From the NCBI RefSeq assembly GCF_018101125.2, contig NZ_JAELVF020000002.1, forward strand, positions 192,576 to 256,575: a stretch of DNA of 64,000 nt, given 5' to 3'. The translations under genes were made by a program, and so were the position numbers. The stretch is from Streptomyces tardus. GTDB taxonomy: Bacteria; Actinomycetota; Actinomycetes; Streptomycetales; Streptomycetaceae. Under the pieces are notes generated by a model. It saw nothing but the letters and a program-made list of their open reading frames with translations. It was not told the origin of the DNA and did no database searches. Shown one piece after another: positions 43,380-52,684 of this stretch (positions are counted from its first letter, which is position 1; the number at the start of each line of letters is the position of its first letter).

Positions 43380-43489
43380 TGCGTCGACTCCCTTCGTGGT
43401 CCTACTGGTTGTGTACGGGCAACGGCCTGCTCCCGTCGCGCCCGGCCTGGACACCGCCGTACGACTGCCGACGGCGGTGGCGCCCGCCG

Positions 43490-44134
43490 TCACTTCCGCC
43501 AGAAGAGGTGGTGTGCCACTCCGCTCGGGCTGGGCACCACCTCAAGGTGGAAACGGTCGAGAAGCTGCTCCGGCGACTCCCACAGACGCAGCCCCGACCC
43601 CAGGTCCAGTGGCGCGACCGCCACATGCAGGGTGTCGACGAGATCGGCGTCCAGGAACTCCCGCACGGTCGCGACTCCGCCGCCGAGCCGTACGTCCCGG
43701 CCCTCGGCAGCCTCCCGCGCCCGCTCCAGTACAGCCGCCGGTTCGCCGCCGACGAAGTGGAACGTGGTGTCGCCGAGCGTGAACGAGGGCCGCGGATGGT
43801 GGGTCATGACGAACACCGGTGTGTGGAAGGGAGGTTCGTCGCCCCACCAGCCGTGCCACTGGTGGTCCTGCCACGGCCCTCGCTGCGGCCCGAACTTGTT
43901 GCGTCCCATGATCTCGGCGCCGATGCCGCAGGCGAAGTCCCGCGTGAAGCAGTCGTCCAGCCCTCTGCTCCCGCCGGGCTCGGTGCGCCCCGGCCAGCTC
44001 GCCGTGGCGCTCGCCCAGGTGAAGAGCTGCGCCGGATCGACATGTCCGAACGGCCGGTCCAGGCTCTGATCCGCACCGGCGCCGATCCCGTCGCGGGAGA
44101 CGGTGAAGTTCTGGACCCGCAGGAGCTGTGCCAC
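43490..44134 (-). CDS. Dihydrofolate reductase family protein (RibD C-terminal type)
   Basis: A 214-residue DHFR/RibD_C-fold protein. IMGRNKFGPQRGPW and PVFVMTHHPRPSFTLGDTTFHFV are the NADPH-binding core, DVRLGGGVATVREFLDADLVDTLHVAVAPLDLGSGLRLW the C-terminal half. These proteins reduce unidentified small molecules. Start GTG 44134 follows GGAGGAAAAC. It lies between P450 and ferredoxin genes on the same strand, so a role in the same modification pathway is possible. Confidence 0.87.
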   Translation of the reverse strand: MAQLLRVQNFTVSRDGIGAGADQSLDRPFGHVDPAQLFTWASATASWPGRTEPGGSRGLDDCFTRDFACGIGAEIMGRNKFGPQRGPWQDHQWHGWWGDEPPFHTPVFVMTHHPRPSFTLGDTTFHFVGGEPAAVLERAREAAEGRDVRLGGGVATVREFLDADLVDTLHVAVAPLDLGSGLRLWESPEQLLDRFHLEVVPSPSGVAHHLFWRK

Positions 44135-44291
44135 GTTTTCCTCCAGTGCAGTCGGACGACCGTGTGCAGACTCCCCGGGCCGCGGCAACTCATCGCCGCA
44201 GCCGCGCCGGCATGTGCGAACCACCGCCGCGTTCGTGCGCGCGACACCGTGCACGTCCTGCACGCGACGCGGGCAACGCGGCGTACGTCCG

Positions 44292-45509
44292 CTACCAGCG
44301 CACGGGCAGCGCACTCAGACCGCCGACACTCAGACCTTCGAGCTTCTCCAACTCCCCCACCGGCACAGCCAGTTCAAGTGCGGGGATGCGCTGGAGCAGC
44401 GTCTCCAGACTGACCTGCAGCTCGGTGCGGGCGAGCGACTGGCCCAGGCAGGAGTGGGGCCCCGCACCGAACGCCAGATGCGGGTTGGGGCTGCGCGACA
44501 GGTCCATCAGCTCGGGCTTGTCGAAAGCGGTGGCGTCCCGGTTGGCGGAGGACATGTCGCAGAGGACGGTCGTTCCGGCGGGCAGCGTCCGGCCGCCGAT
44601 CTCGACCTCCTGGTCCAGATAGCGACGGGCCCCGAACGCGCCCAGGTTGGCGTCGAACCGCAGCGCCTCGTCCGCCGTCGTCCGCACCAGCGAGGGGTCC
44701 GCGAGCAGGCGCTCCCAACGGCTGCGGTCGCTCAGCAACATGGCCATCATCTTGGCGATCATGTTCGCGGTGGTCTCGTGGCCCGCGACCAGCAGCGCCA
44801 TACCGGTGAACACCAACTGCTCGTCGCTCATCCCCTCCCCCTCGGCCGCGCTCTCGGCGATCAGCGTGCTGAGCAGGTCCTCGCCGGGCCGTCGGCGCTT
44901 CTCGGAGACCAACTCGGCCATGTACGACGTGAACTCCTCGTGCGCGACAGCGGTCTGCTCCCCGGTGTAGCGCGAGACGTTGAGGAAGGAGTCCGACCAG
45001 TGCGAGAACCGGTCGCGGTCCTCGGCGGGGGCGCCGAGCAGATCGCAGATGACGTACACCGGCAGCGGAAACCCGAAGGCGGCCTTGAGATCGGCCGAAC
45101 TTCCCCGCGCGAGCATCCGGTCGACCAGGAGGTGGGCGGTCCCGGCCATCCCGGGCCGCAGGAGGTTGACGCGCTTGACCGTGAAGTACCGGCTCAACAG
45201 CCGCCGCCAACGCTGGTGCCCCTCCCCCTTGGCGGGGATCACCGTCGGCGCCCCGTCGGCCGCGATGCCGCCACCGCCCGGCGGTGCGACGCGCGCGGCG
45301 TCGTCCTCGGCGGTGGGCCTGGCGAACCGCTTGTCGGCGAGCAGCGCACGCACATCCGCGTAACGGGTCAGATAGGCAGCGGTGTCGCCGCTGGGCAGTA
45401 CGGCGGTGGCCACCGGGCACTGCTCTCTCAGCCGGGCCTGCTCCTGCGGCGGATCGAGCGGCCCGTCGCTGACCAGCGGCAGCCGAACGGTGTGCTCCTG
45501 GGACGTCAT
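44292..45509 (-). CDS. Cytochrome P450
   Basis: A 405-residue bacterial class I P450. I-helix oxygen motif LLVAGHETTANM, ExxR in DEALRF, and heme-ligand loop HLAFGAGPHSCLGQ with Cys354. It hydroxylates or epoxidises an unknown substrate with electrons from a ferredoxin, for which the gene at 43176 is the obvious candidate. ATG 45509 with GGAGGAACC upstream. A divergent TetR gene and an AT-rich inverted repeat upstream suggest inducible control. Confidence 0.93.
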   Translation of the reverse strand: MTSQEHTVRLPLVSDGPLDPPQEQARLREQCPVATAVLPSGDTAAYLTRYADVRALLADKRFARPTAEDDAARVAPPGGGGIAADGAPTVIPAKGEGHQRWRRLLSRYFTVKRVNLLRPGMAGTAHLLVDRMLARGSSADLKAAFGFPLPVYVICDLLGAPAEDRDRFSHWSDSFLNVSRYTGEQTAVAHEEFTSYMAELVSEKRRRPGEDLLSTLIAESAAEGEGMSDEQLVFTGMALLVAGHETTANMIAKMMAMLLSDRSRWERLLADPSLVRTTADEALRFDANLGAFGARRYLDQEVEIGGRTLPAGTTVLCDMSSANRDATAFDKPELMDLSRSPNPHLAFGAGPHSCLGQSLARTELQVSLETLLQRIPALELAVPVGELEKLEGLSVGGLSALPVRW

Positions 45510-45632
45510 GCGGTTCCTCCGGTGGGGCTGGGGCTGGGCTGGGCTGGGCTGCCGACCGCAGACGCACCTCTGGCATCGGCGGCGGGCACGGGCGCGTAAG
45601 CGGGCACGTGAACGGGAACGGAGGCCGAACCC

Positions 45633-45662
45633 CCTTTTAAATCAAGGCATTTATTTAAAAGG
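45633..45662. promoter_or_regulatory. AT-rich inverted repeat upstream of the P450 gene
   Basis: CCTTTTAAAT (45633-45642) and ATTTAAAAGG (45653-45662) form a perfect 10-bp inverted repeat with 10-nt spacing in otherwise very GC-rich DNA, 124 bp before the P450 start. Likely an operator, possibly for the divergent TetR. The rest of the 513-bp gap (45510-46022) shows no gene. Confidence 0.6.
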
Positions 45663-46022
45663 CTAGAGCGAGCTGCTCCACCGTCAAGCAGTCGCATCGG
45701 TTTCCGGCCCCGCTTCCGTACGTCCCGCCGACGTTCCCAGTCGGCCGTACGGCGCGCCCCACGGCGCCCGACGTGCCCCGCCTCCGTGCCGCCGCCCGCC
45801 CCTCGCACCCTCGCGCGACCCGCCCCAACGGCTTGTTCACGTCGCCGAGTTCAGCGCGTCGCCAGACCTCCCCCGTCCGGGGCCAACTGGGGGCAGGACC
45901 CGCACACTGCGTAAAATCCACCCGGCACGCGCTCCCCCACAACTGGCGCCGCCGCCCGCGCCAAAGCCTCGACCGCCCCACCCGGCCGCCACACCACACG
46001 TCCGACGACGGAGACCCCCGCC

Positions 46023-46664
46023 ATGACACGGAACGAGCAGGTCGCCGCGACACGCGAAGCCCTGCTGCGGGCCGCGGAACGGCTCTTCGCCGAACGCGGA
46101 GTGCACGCGGTGGCCCACCGTCAGATCAGCGAAGCCGCCGGCCAGGGCAACAACGCCGCCGTCAGCTACCACTTCGGCACCAAGGCGGACCTGGTCCGCG
46201 CCATCGCCCACCGGCACGCCGAGAGCATCGAGCGCAACCGTCAGCGGATGCTCGACACCGAAGGCGAGTTCACCGATCTCAGAGGCTGGGTCGCTTTCGC
46301 CGTACGGCCGGTGACCGAGCACCTCGACTCGCTCGGCACGCCCAGTTGGTACGGCCGCTTCATCGCCCAGACCACCGGCGACCCTGCCCTGCGCGCCCTT
46401 ACCAGCGAGGCATCCTCGGCCGCCTCACCTTTGATGGGCCGTCTCACCGAAGGTCTGAACCGCTGTCTGCCCGACCTTCCCGCCGAGGTCCACGCCGAAC
46501 GCGCTGCGATGACGCGCCACTTGATCACCTGCATGGTGGCGGAGCGCGAGCGCGCCCTGGCCGACGACGAGCCGACCGCCCGCACAAGCTGGCGCACCAC
46601 CGCCGACGGCCTGATCGACGCGATCACCGCCCTCTGGCAGGCCCTCGCCACCACCGGCGCCTGA
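46023..46664 (+). CDS. TetR family regulator
   Basis: A 213-residue regulator. The helix-turn-helix reads VAHRQISEAAGQGNNAAVSYHFGTKADLV (residues about 31-58), with a helical C-terminal domain. The NNAAVSYHFGTK recognition-helix type is common in regulators of catabolic or P450 genes. ATG 46023. It is divergent from the P450 gene, so repression of that gene is inferred. Confidence 0.87.
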   Translation: MTRNEQVAATREALLRAAERLFAERGVHAVAHRQISEAAGQGNNAAVSYHFGTKADLVRAIAHRHAESIERNRQRMLDTEGEFTDLRGWVAFAVRPVTEHLDSLGTPSWYGRFIAQTTGDPALRALTSEASSAASPLMGRLTEGLNRCLPDLPAEVHAERAAMTRHLITCMVAERERALADDEPTARTSWRTTADGLIDAITALWQALATTGA

Positions 46665-47060
46665 CCCGCCCACCGGGCCCACGCTCCCCAGTATTCCCTC
46701 AGGGACACAACAGCGGATCGATGAGCGGCGCCGAGGCGCATTGGCGTTCGAGCACAAGGAGACCGCCTGCATTGGGCCGTGCCCGAACACGATCGAATGC
46801 TCAAAGCAGGGCTCTCTCCAACGCGTTCGTTCCCCTCCGCTGCCATGGCATTACCAGCCGCACGGCAGAGAGTCGTTCCCCCCTGGCTGAGCCAGTCCCG
46901 AAGTTCCCGACGAAATCACGTTCGTCCAGCGAAGAGCAGTTCGGAGAGGTTTCCAAGTCCCCTGCTGCAGGTACGAAGCTGCCTGCGAGCTCACCCACTT
47001 CAAAACCAACTGATCGCCTCAAGCCAGTAAGCTTGCCCACACTCGCCCCTCACTCCTCAA
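46665..47060. other. Gene-poor stretch between tetR and the CRISPR leader
   Basis: About 400 bp of noticeably lower GC (for example near 46790-47040) without a convincing coding frame on either strand. Short frames exist but lack family resemblance and codon bias. It may be degraded DNA at the border of the CRISPR island. Confidence 0.45.
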
Positions 47061-47157
47061 GCCTGTGACCAGCACAGATGCATCACCGCCGGATCGCCGC
47101 AAACAAGGTCGACACAAACCCCGACTACACCCCTCCCGCCAGCTGTTTTACCCTCGG
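47061..47157 (+). promoter_or_regulatory. CRISPR leader, array 1
   Basis: This stretch aligns with the stretch before array 2: GATGCATCACCGCCGGATCGC here versus GATGCACTACCGCCGGAACGC there. Both end in TTTACCCTCG immediately before the first repeat. This identifies the left end as the leader and + as the transcription direction. Confidence 0.75.
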
Positions 47158-48112
47158 GTCGTCATCAGCCCTGGAGGGCTCGCAACACGCGCTGTCGCCG
47201 CTGTGCGCACCGGCCGCTGCCCGGTGGTCGTCATCAGCCCTGGAGGGCTCGCAACCTCGTCTGGTCACCGCGAGATCAGGGCCCCTGATCGTCGTCATCA
47301 GCCCTGGAGGGCTCGCAACATCTGCGAGACGGAGCCGACGTACATGAACGAGTGCGTCGTCATCAGCCCTGGAGGGCTCGCAACACGGGCGGACGCTGCT
47401 TGCTCGGCCCGCCTCGCCAGTCGTCATCAGCCCTGGAGGGCTCGCAACTCGCTGGTGTCCGAGAGCGACGAGAGCGAGCCGCCAGGTCGTCATCAGCCCT
47501 GGAGGGCTCGCAACACTTCGGATGCGGCAACGGCCGGTTGACCGTCCCGTCGTCATCAGCCCTGGAGGGCTCGCAACGCGAGCGCACGCCGCGCATCCTG
47601 GAGCCGTGCGAGGTGTCGTCATCAGCCCTGGAGGGCTCGCAACCGCGGCGCCTCCGCCCGAGACGCACACACCCGGTACCGGGTCGTCATCAGCCCTGGA
47701 GGGCTCGCAACGATGTACATGCGTCGTGATCTCTCTCTGTGGTGAGAGCGTCGTCATCACCCCTGGAGGGCTCGCAACCCGCGGGGTGAGCGTGACGCTG
47801 GTGATCTCTTGGCCGGCCGGTCGTCATCAGCCCTGGAGGGCTCGCAACCTTGGCGTTGCGGAAGCGCTCGTACACGGTGATGTTGTCGTCATCAGCCCTG
47901 GAGGGCTCGCAACCCATATCCAGCTGCGCTCTGCCCACGGTATTTCCCCTGTCGTCATCAGCCCTGGAGGGCTCGCAACGCGCCGGTGCGGGCGGCGTGG
48001 TCGGCGGCGGTGCGCGCGTCGTCATCAGCCCTGGAGGGCTCGCAACGTGATCTTCGCGTCGGCGCTGTAGCAGAACTTCTGGTGTCGTCATCAGCCCTGG
48101 AGGGTTCTGTGG
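47158..48112 (+). CRISPR. CRISPR array 1: 15 repeats, 14 spacers
   Basis: The 29-nt repeat starts GTCGTCATCAGCCCTGGAGG and ends GCTCGCAAC. Repeats start at 47158, 47227, 47291, 47356, 47420, 47486, 47549, 47615, 47683, 47750, 47820, 47885, 47951, 48018 and 48084. Spacers are 34-41 nt, all different. The tenth repeat has one substitution (G to C at position 12). The last repeat (48084) loses its 3' end (GGGTTCTGT), as expected at the leader-distal end. AGCCCT-GG-AGGGCT inside the repeat can form a short stem. Confidence 0.98.
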
Positions 48113-48424
48113 GTAGCGGCAACATCCGCTCCTGCGCCACGACATGAAGGCGCTCGCCCGGGTCATCCGGGCGTAGCCCGCTGCGGCCGGAGAGGGAAGG
48201 CCCACCAACCGACGCTCAATTCGTCTGCGGTGCACGGCCGTTGGCGTCGCTGCGCATCGCCGGCGATCGGCTGGCGCTCGGCGGTTTCGTGATTTGCGCG
48301 CGACGTAAGTGGTGCGGCTCGTATGCTGCCTGACTGGGGGTCAGGTGCCTCGCTTCGGGTCACTGGACGTTGGTGGCCGGGGCCGCGGAGGCCGAGGCGG
48401 GAGACAGAGCTGGTTGGGGGGGCC
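48113..48424. other. Region between array 1 and cas10
   Basis: 312 bp without a gene. Presumably the promoter of the type III operon. A GC-moderate stretch near 48290-48330 (TTTCGTGATTTGCGC, GCTCGTATGCTGCC) may contain -35/-10 elements. Confidence 0.4.
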
Positions 48425-50152
48425 GTGCAGGTCTGCTTGGTGTCGTTCGAAGCGTGGAACATCACGCGGTTCATGTTCGTGACGGGCAAGCGGCGGGAGA
48501 TCGCCGGCGCGTCGGAGCTGATCACGTATCTGGACCGTCGATGGGTGCGAGAAGCGCTGGAGGAGGTTTTCGGCGCGGAGTGCGGCGACGGGTGGCGGAT
48601 CGAGGAACAGCCCGTCGAGCTGCTGGAGACCGGAGCGGGTACGGCGAACGTGCTGGTGCGTGACGCGGAGGCGGCTCGTCGGCTGGTGACGGCGGTGGCC
48701 GGGCGCGCGTTGCGGGAGGCTCCGGGGCTGGAGGTGTGCGGTGTCGTCAGCGCGGGGTTCGACTGGGAGCGTCCTGGGGCGCTGCACGAGGCGATAGCCG
48801 GGTCCGGGCGTGAACTGGCGTCGGTCCGCACGGCGTTGCCCGGTCCGGACGCGCGGTTCCAGCGGCTGCCTCCGGTGGACTACTGCCGGGCGACCGGGCT
48901 GCCGGCCGCACGGTTGCTGCGCCTGCCGGACGGTTCGGTGGAGGCGCGTTCGGCCGAGGGGGTGGCGAAGTGGTGGGCCTACGGCAGGCAGGGCGAGGAG
49001 CTGGGGCTGCAGCGGCTGGCGGAGCTGGCGGGGACGAGCCCGGGGCCGCTCAGGGACGTGGTGGAGCACCTGAACGACCGGGCGGAGTGGGTCGGCACGG
49101 TGTACGCCGACGGCAACGGACTGGGGCAGGTCTTCGGCGCGTTCGACCGGTGCGTGCCGGGTGCGCCGAACCGGGGGTACGCGGACACCTTCCGAGCGTT
49201 CTCCGCGGGTCTGCAGGCGTGTACCCGGGAGGCGTTCGCGAGCGCGGTGTCCGAACTGGAGGCGCGTGGCGCGGCGTTGAAATGCGGGAGCGTGCCGGTG
49301 CTGCCGCTGATCCTCGGTGGGGACGACATGGTGGCGCTGTGCGACGGCGCCTGGTCGCTCTCGTTCACGGAGGCGTATCTGCGTGCCTTTGAGCGGCTCA
49401 CCGGTGAGCGCGAGGCGGTGGCGGGCCCGTTGCGCCGGTTCGCCGAGGCGGGCCGAGCGGACTTCGACGGCTCCGGGTCGGTCGGCTCGCAGTCCGAAGG
49501 CCCGGCCGACGAGGTGCGGCTGTCGGCGTGCGCCGGGGTGGCGGTGGTGAAGCGGCACTTCCCGTTCGTGGGCGCGCAGGAGTTGGCGTACGCGCTGCTG
49601 CGGGAGGCGAAGCAGGTCAAGGGGCAGGTGCCCGGGCCGTGTTCAGCAGTCTCCTTCCATGTGCTCTACGACAGCACCCGGCCCGACCTCGCTCGGCTGC
49701 GCGCGGAGACAGCGTTCGTCGCCGATCCCCGCGGTGACCGTGACGGCCAGGGGACTCGGCTGGTGGCACAGCCGTATGTGGTCGGTGACCGGGTACCGGC
49801 GGTTCCGTGGGTGCGCGGGCGCCGGTGGGGGGATCTGGTGGACCGGGTGACGGCGCTGACCGCGCGGGGCGAGGACGCGGAGCGGCTGCTGCCGACGTCG
49901 CAGATGCACGGCCTGCGCGAGTCGCTGTTCGCCGGGCCGCAGGTGGCGGACGCGCTGTTCGCCGGTCTGCACGCTCGGTACGACGGACGGGGGCTGGACC
50001 GCATCGGCGGGGACGGGGGCAGCCTGTTCTGGCAGGAGGAACCGGACCGCGGGCGCTGGATCTGCGGACTCCTGGACGCGATGAACGCCGTGGGCTTCGT
50101 GCCGGAAGCGGGCGACGCCACACTGGTCCCGGGCACGGGGAGCCGAGCATGA
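48425..50152 (+). CDS. cas10: Cas10-like polymerase subunit of a type III-D system, lacking an HD domain
   Basis: A 575-residue Cas10/Cmr2-palm protein. First palm motif VYADGNGLGQVF (Asp229, Asn231) and second palm motif LILGGDDMVALCDG with GGDD at 298-301, so cyclic oligoadenylate synthesis is possible. VSFEAWNITRFMFVTGKRREIAGASELI lies at the very N-terminus. No HD nuclease domain precedes it and no zinc ribbon was seen, making this much shorter than canonical Cas10 (700-900 aa). Start GTG 48425 behind a G-rich ribosome binding site. The stop overlaps the next gene (ATGA). It would be the large subunit that signals target RNA binding. Confidence 0.9.
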   Translation: MQVCLVSFEAWNITRFMFVTGKRREIAGASELITYLDRRWVREALEEVFGAECGDGWRIEEQPVELLETGAGTANVLVRDAEAARRLVTAVAGRALREAPGLEVCGVVSAGFDWERPGALHEAIAGSGRELASVRTALPGPDARFQRLPPVDYCRATGLPAARLLRLPDGSVEARSAEGVAKWWAYGRQGEELGLQRLAELAGTSPGPLRDVVEHLNDRAEWVGTVYADGNGLGQVFGAFDRCVPGAPNRGYADTFRAFSAGLQACTREAFASAVSELEARGAALKCGSVPVLPLILGGDDMVALCDGAWSLSFTEAYLRAFERLTGEREAVAGPLRRFAEAGRADFDGSGSVGSQSEGPADEVRLSACAGVAVVKRHFPFVGAQELAYALLREAKQVKGQVPGPCSAVSFHVLYDSTRPDLARLRAETAFVADPRGDRDGQGTRLVAQPYVVGDRVPAVPWVRGRRWGDLVDRVTALTARGEDAERLLPTSQMHGLRESLFAGPQVADALFAGLHARYDGRGLDRIGGDGGSLFWQEEPDRGRWICGLLDAMNAVGFVPEAGDATLVPGTGSRA

Positions 50153-52611
50153 CGCAGACGCCGAACATCGCCGGCCGACCGGCCGAATCCGTGCCGCTGC
50201 GCGTGACAGCGCACATGCTGGGCGACTGGCAGATCGGCTCCGGGGCCGGGCGGCACGGCAGCGTGGACCGTGGTGTGCAGCGGGACGACGACGGGCTGCC
50301 GTTCGTTCCGGCGAAGACGCTGGTCGGGGTGTGGCGGGATGCCTGCGAGAAGGCAGCCCGGGCGCTGGACGGCAGCGGGTCGGGGTCCGCATGGCAGGCG
50401 TGGGTGGAGTTTCTCTTCGGCAGCCAACCGGTGTTGCAGGAGCGCGGGGTGGTGTCCGGGGACGGAACGCTCGGGCCGCCGCGTCCGGCGGCGCTGTGGG
50501 TGGACAGCCTGCACTATCCGCCTGTGGTGCGGGAGTCGGTCCGCGGACGGCCGCTGTTGGCGTCGGCCGCGGTGTACATCCGGCCCGGAGTGGTGATCGA
50601 CCCGATCAGCGGGCGGGCCGAGGACGAGCTGTTGCGGATGGAGGAGCGGGCCCGGGGCGGCGTGGATCTGAGCGGCCAGGCCGAACTGAACGTGTCCGGC
50701 GCGGTGTTGAGCGAGGAGCAGTGGGCTTGTGCGGGTGCGCTGCTCGACGCGGGCGCACGGCTGCTTGAGGCTCTGGGCGGCAAGCGTCGTCGCGGGGCAG
50801 GGCGGTGCCGGCTTGAGGTGGCGGGCCTTCCGGCCGACTGGCGATGGCTCGAGGGCAGGGCAGCTCCGCCGCTGCCGGATCCGGGCGCTGCGCCCGAGGT
50901 GTTGCCCGTGGCGCCGCACCGGACGGACGTTGACGAGGAGTGGGAGGCGGCAGAGCTGCGTCTGGTCGTGCGCCGACCGCTGGTGGCCCACGAGCGCACG
51001 GTCGGCAACTCCGTGCGCAGCGCGGGCCGGGTGGCGGGCCGTCGGCTGCTCCCCGCCGTGCTGGAGAAGCTGGGATCGGCCGAGCTGGCTGCGGCGGCAC
51101 GCGGCGGCCGGCTTGTGATCACCGACGCGACCGTCGAGGTCGACGGCGCGGCAGGGCGGCCGGAGCCGCTGGCCCTCGCACGGACGAAACAGGTCCCGGG
51201 GCGACCGGTCAACCTGCTGCAGGAGCTGCCCACCGAGGCTGTCGAGTACCCGGACGGGAGCGGGTACGTGGGCCCCCACAGTCCGGGACGGCCGCCCGAG
51301 CGCGGGGCCTGTGGCTACACCCAGCTCACCCACAACACCGTTGACGACGCCCTGCAACGTCCGGTCGAGGAGGTCGGCGGTCTCTACACCTATCAGGCGA
51401 TCGCCGCGGGCACGGTGCTCCGCGCGCAGGTGCGTCTGCCGGCCGGGCTGCTTCCTGCCGGCTGGCAGGAGCGACTGTCGGGAACCTGGCGGTTGGGACG
51501 CTCGCGAAAGGACGGCTACGGGCTGACCGACGTGACCGCGACCGTCGCGCCCAGTCAACGCGGCGGCCCCGCACGACAGTTCGCCGAACGGGGGCCAGGC
51601 GAACGGCTGCGGGTCTGGCTGCTGTCGGATCTCCTCGTCCCCGACGAACGGCTGCGCCAGAGCACCCGGCCCCAGGACGTGGCCCGCCATCTGGGGACAG
51701 CGCTCGGCGTGACCCTGGCCGCGGTGCCGGACGAGCCGCAGGAGCGGCCCCGCAACACAGGCGCTGCCGAGGGTGGCGGCGCTGCCGGGGGTGTCCGGTT
51801 CAGCGAGGTGAGCCGCGGCGATTCGTGGCACACCCGCTGGGGCCTGCCCCAGATCTCCGTGCTGGGGCTGCGGGCGGGCAGCTGCCTGACGTTCGAAGTG
51901 GTCGCCGGCACCGTCACCGTGCAGGCGGTCGGGCGGGTGGAGTGCGACGGCCTGGGGCTGCGCCGCGCGGAGGGCTTCGGCCAGCTCACCATCGACGACC
52001 CGCTGCTCCGCGCCACGTTCAGCGCTCTCCAAACGCAGGGCCGACCCGCCACGGCGGGAGAGCCCGGTGCCCCGACCTGCAACGGGTCCGGACCGTCAAC
52101 GTCTGGGCTCGAGGCGGAAGTTGAGCGCGACGAGGCCGACGGGGCGGCGCTCCTGGCGCTCGCAGTCCTGGAAGACGCTGCGTGGCGCGAGGCGTTGAGC
52201 CGGCGCAGCCCCGTCCTCGCAGAGCAGGACCGCGACGCGGTGCTCGGGCCCGACCACGGCGGCGTCCGCGCCTCGCAGCTGGCCGGTCTGCTCACCCTGA
52301 TCTCCCATCTGAGCGGCCCCTCGGACCCGGCGGCGTCGGCGTGGCTGGAGCGCCTGTGTCGGGTGCCCGGCGAGCAGCGCCGCCGTCCCTGGCCGGACGC
52401 GGTGGTGGAGGCGGTGACGCGGCTGCTCGGCGAGCCGGGACGGGTGTGGGAGCTGCTGCGGTTGCCCGAGGACCAGCTGACAGCCTCCCCGGACCGGGCA
52501 GCGGCGTCCCGGGTCCGGCTGTGGCCGGTCGCCGTGCGGATGGTGGTGGAGGACTGCCTGACCGCGCAGCGTCGCACTCAGGAAGTCCCCGGCGTTGGCG
52601 CGGACAGCTGA
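50149..52611 (+). CDS. Fused RAMP protein, Cas7-Cas5-Cas11-like (Csx10-like)
   Basis: An 820-residue multi-domain RAMP protein. Domain 1 (about 15-235) has the Cas7-like opening AHMLGDWQIGSGAG, FVPAKTLVGVWRDA and a Gly loop near RRRGAGRCRLE. Domain 2 (about 270-620) is a second RAMP with glycine-rich loops RSRKDGYG (451-458) and RRAEGFG (605-611), Csx10/Cas5-like. After a linker, residues 665-820 are almost wholly helical (LLALAVLEDAAWREAL, ASQLAGLLTLISHLSG), fitting a Cas11-like small subunit. This matches the Cas7-Cas5-Cas11 fusion of III-D2/III-Dv systems and would bind the crRNA 5' tag. It is coupled to cas10 by ATGA. Confidence 0.8.
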   Translation: MTQTPNIAGRPAESVPLRVTAHMLGDWQIGSGAGRHGSVDRGVQRDDDGLPFVPAKTLVGVWRDACEKAARALDGSGSGSAWQAWVEFLFGSQPVLQERGVVSGDGTLGPPRPAALWVDSLHYPPVVRESVRGRPLLASAAVYIRPGVVIDPISGRAEDELLRMEERARGGVDLSGQAELNVSGAVLSEEQWACAGALLDAGARLLEALGGKRRRGAGRCRLEVAGLPADWRWLEGRAAPPLPDPGAAPEVLPVAPHRTDVDEEWEAAELRLVVRRPLVAHERTVGNSVRSAGRVAGRRLLPAVLEKLGSAELAAAARGGRLVITDATVEVDGAAGRPEPLALARTKQVPGRPVNLLQELPTEAVEYPDGSGYVGPHSPGRPPERGACGYTQLTHNTVDDALQRPVEEVGGLYTYQAIAAGTVLRAQVRLPAGLLPAGWQERLSGTWRLGRSRKDGYGLTDVTATVAPSQRGGPARQFAERGPGERLRVWLLSDLLVPDERLRQSTRPQDVARHLGTALGVTLAAVPDEPQERPRNTGAAEGGGAAGGVRFSEVSRGDSWHTRWGLPQISVLGLRAGSCLTFEVVAGTVTVQAVGRVECDGLGLRRAEGFGQLTIDDPLLRATFSALQTQGRPATAGEPGAPTCNGSGPSTSGLEAEVERDEADGAALLALAVLEDAAWREALSRRSPVLAEQDRDAVLGPDHGGVRASQLAGLLTLISHLSGPSDPAASAWLERLCRVPGEQRRRPWPDAVVEAVTRLLGEPGRVWELLRLPEDQLTASPDRAAASRVRLWPVAVRMVVEDCLTAQRRTQEVPGVGADS

Positions 52612-52684
52612 GCGCGCGGCTCCCGACTACGAGGCCACACCTCGGCATCACCTGGCAGTTGAGCACGGCGGAGAGCGAGGACGG

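Noticed and set aside
46801..47040. Possible small minus-strand protein (transposase remnant) near array 1
   Set aside because: No recognisable transposase motif, no terminal repeats, and the alternative frame is equally open. Evidence too weak to call an insertion sequence.
47065..48235. Several open frames with repeated PSRADD / SSALEGSQ peptides
   Set aside because: They are translations of CRISPR repeats and spacers, not genes. The same applies to 59319-61615.
49666..52032. A 788-residue minus-strand frame opposite the cas10/RAMP genes
   Set aside because: No motif, and composition typical of antisense to GC-biased codons. The + strand encodes clear Cas proteins.
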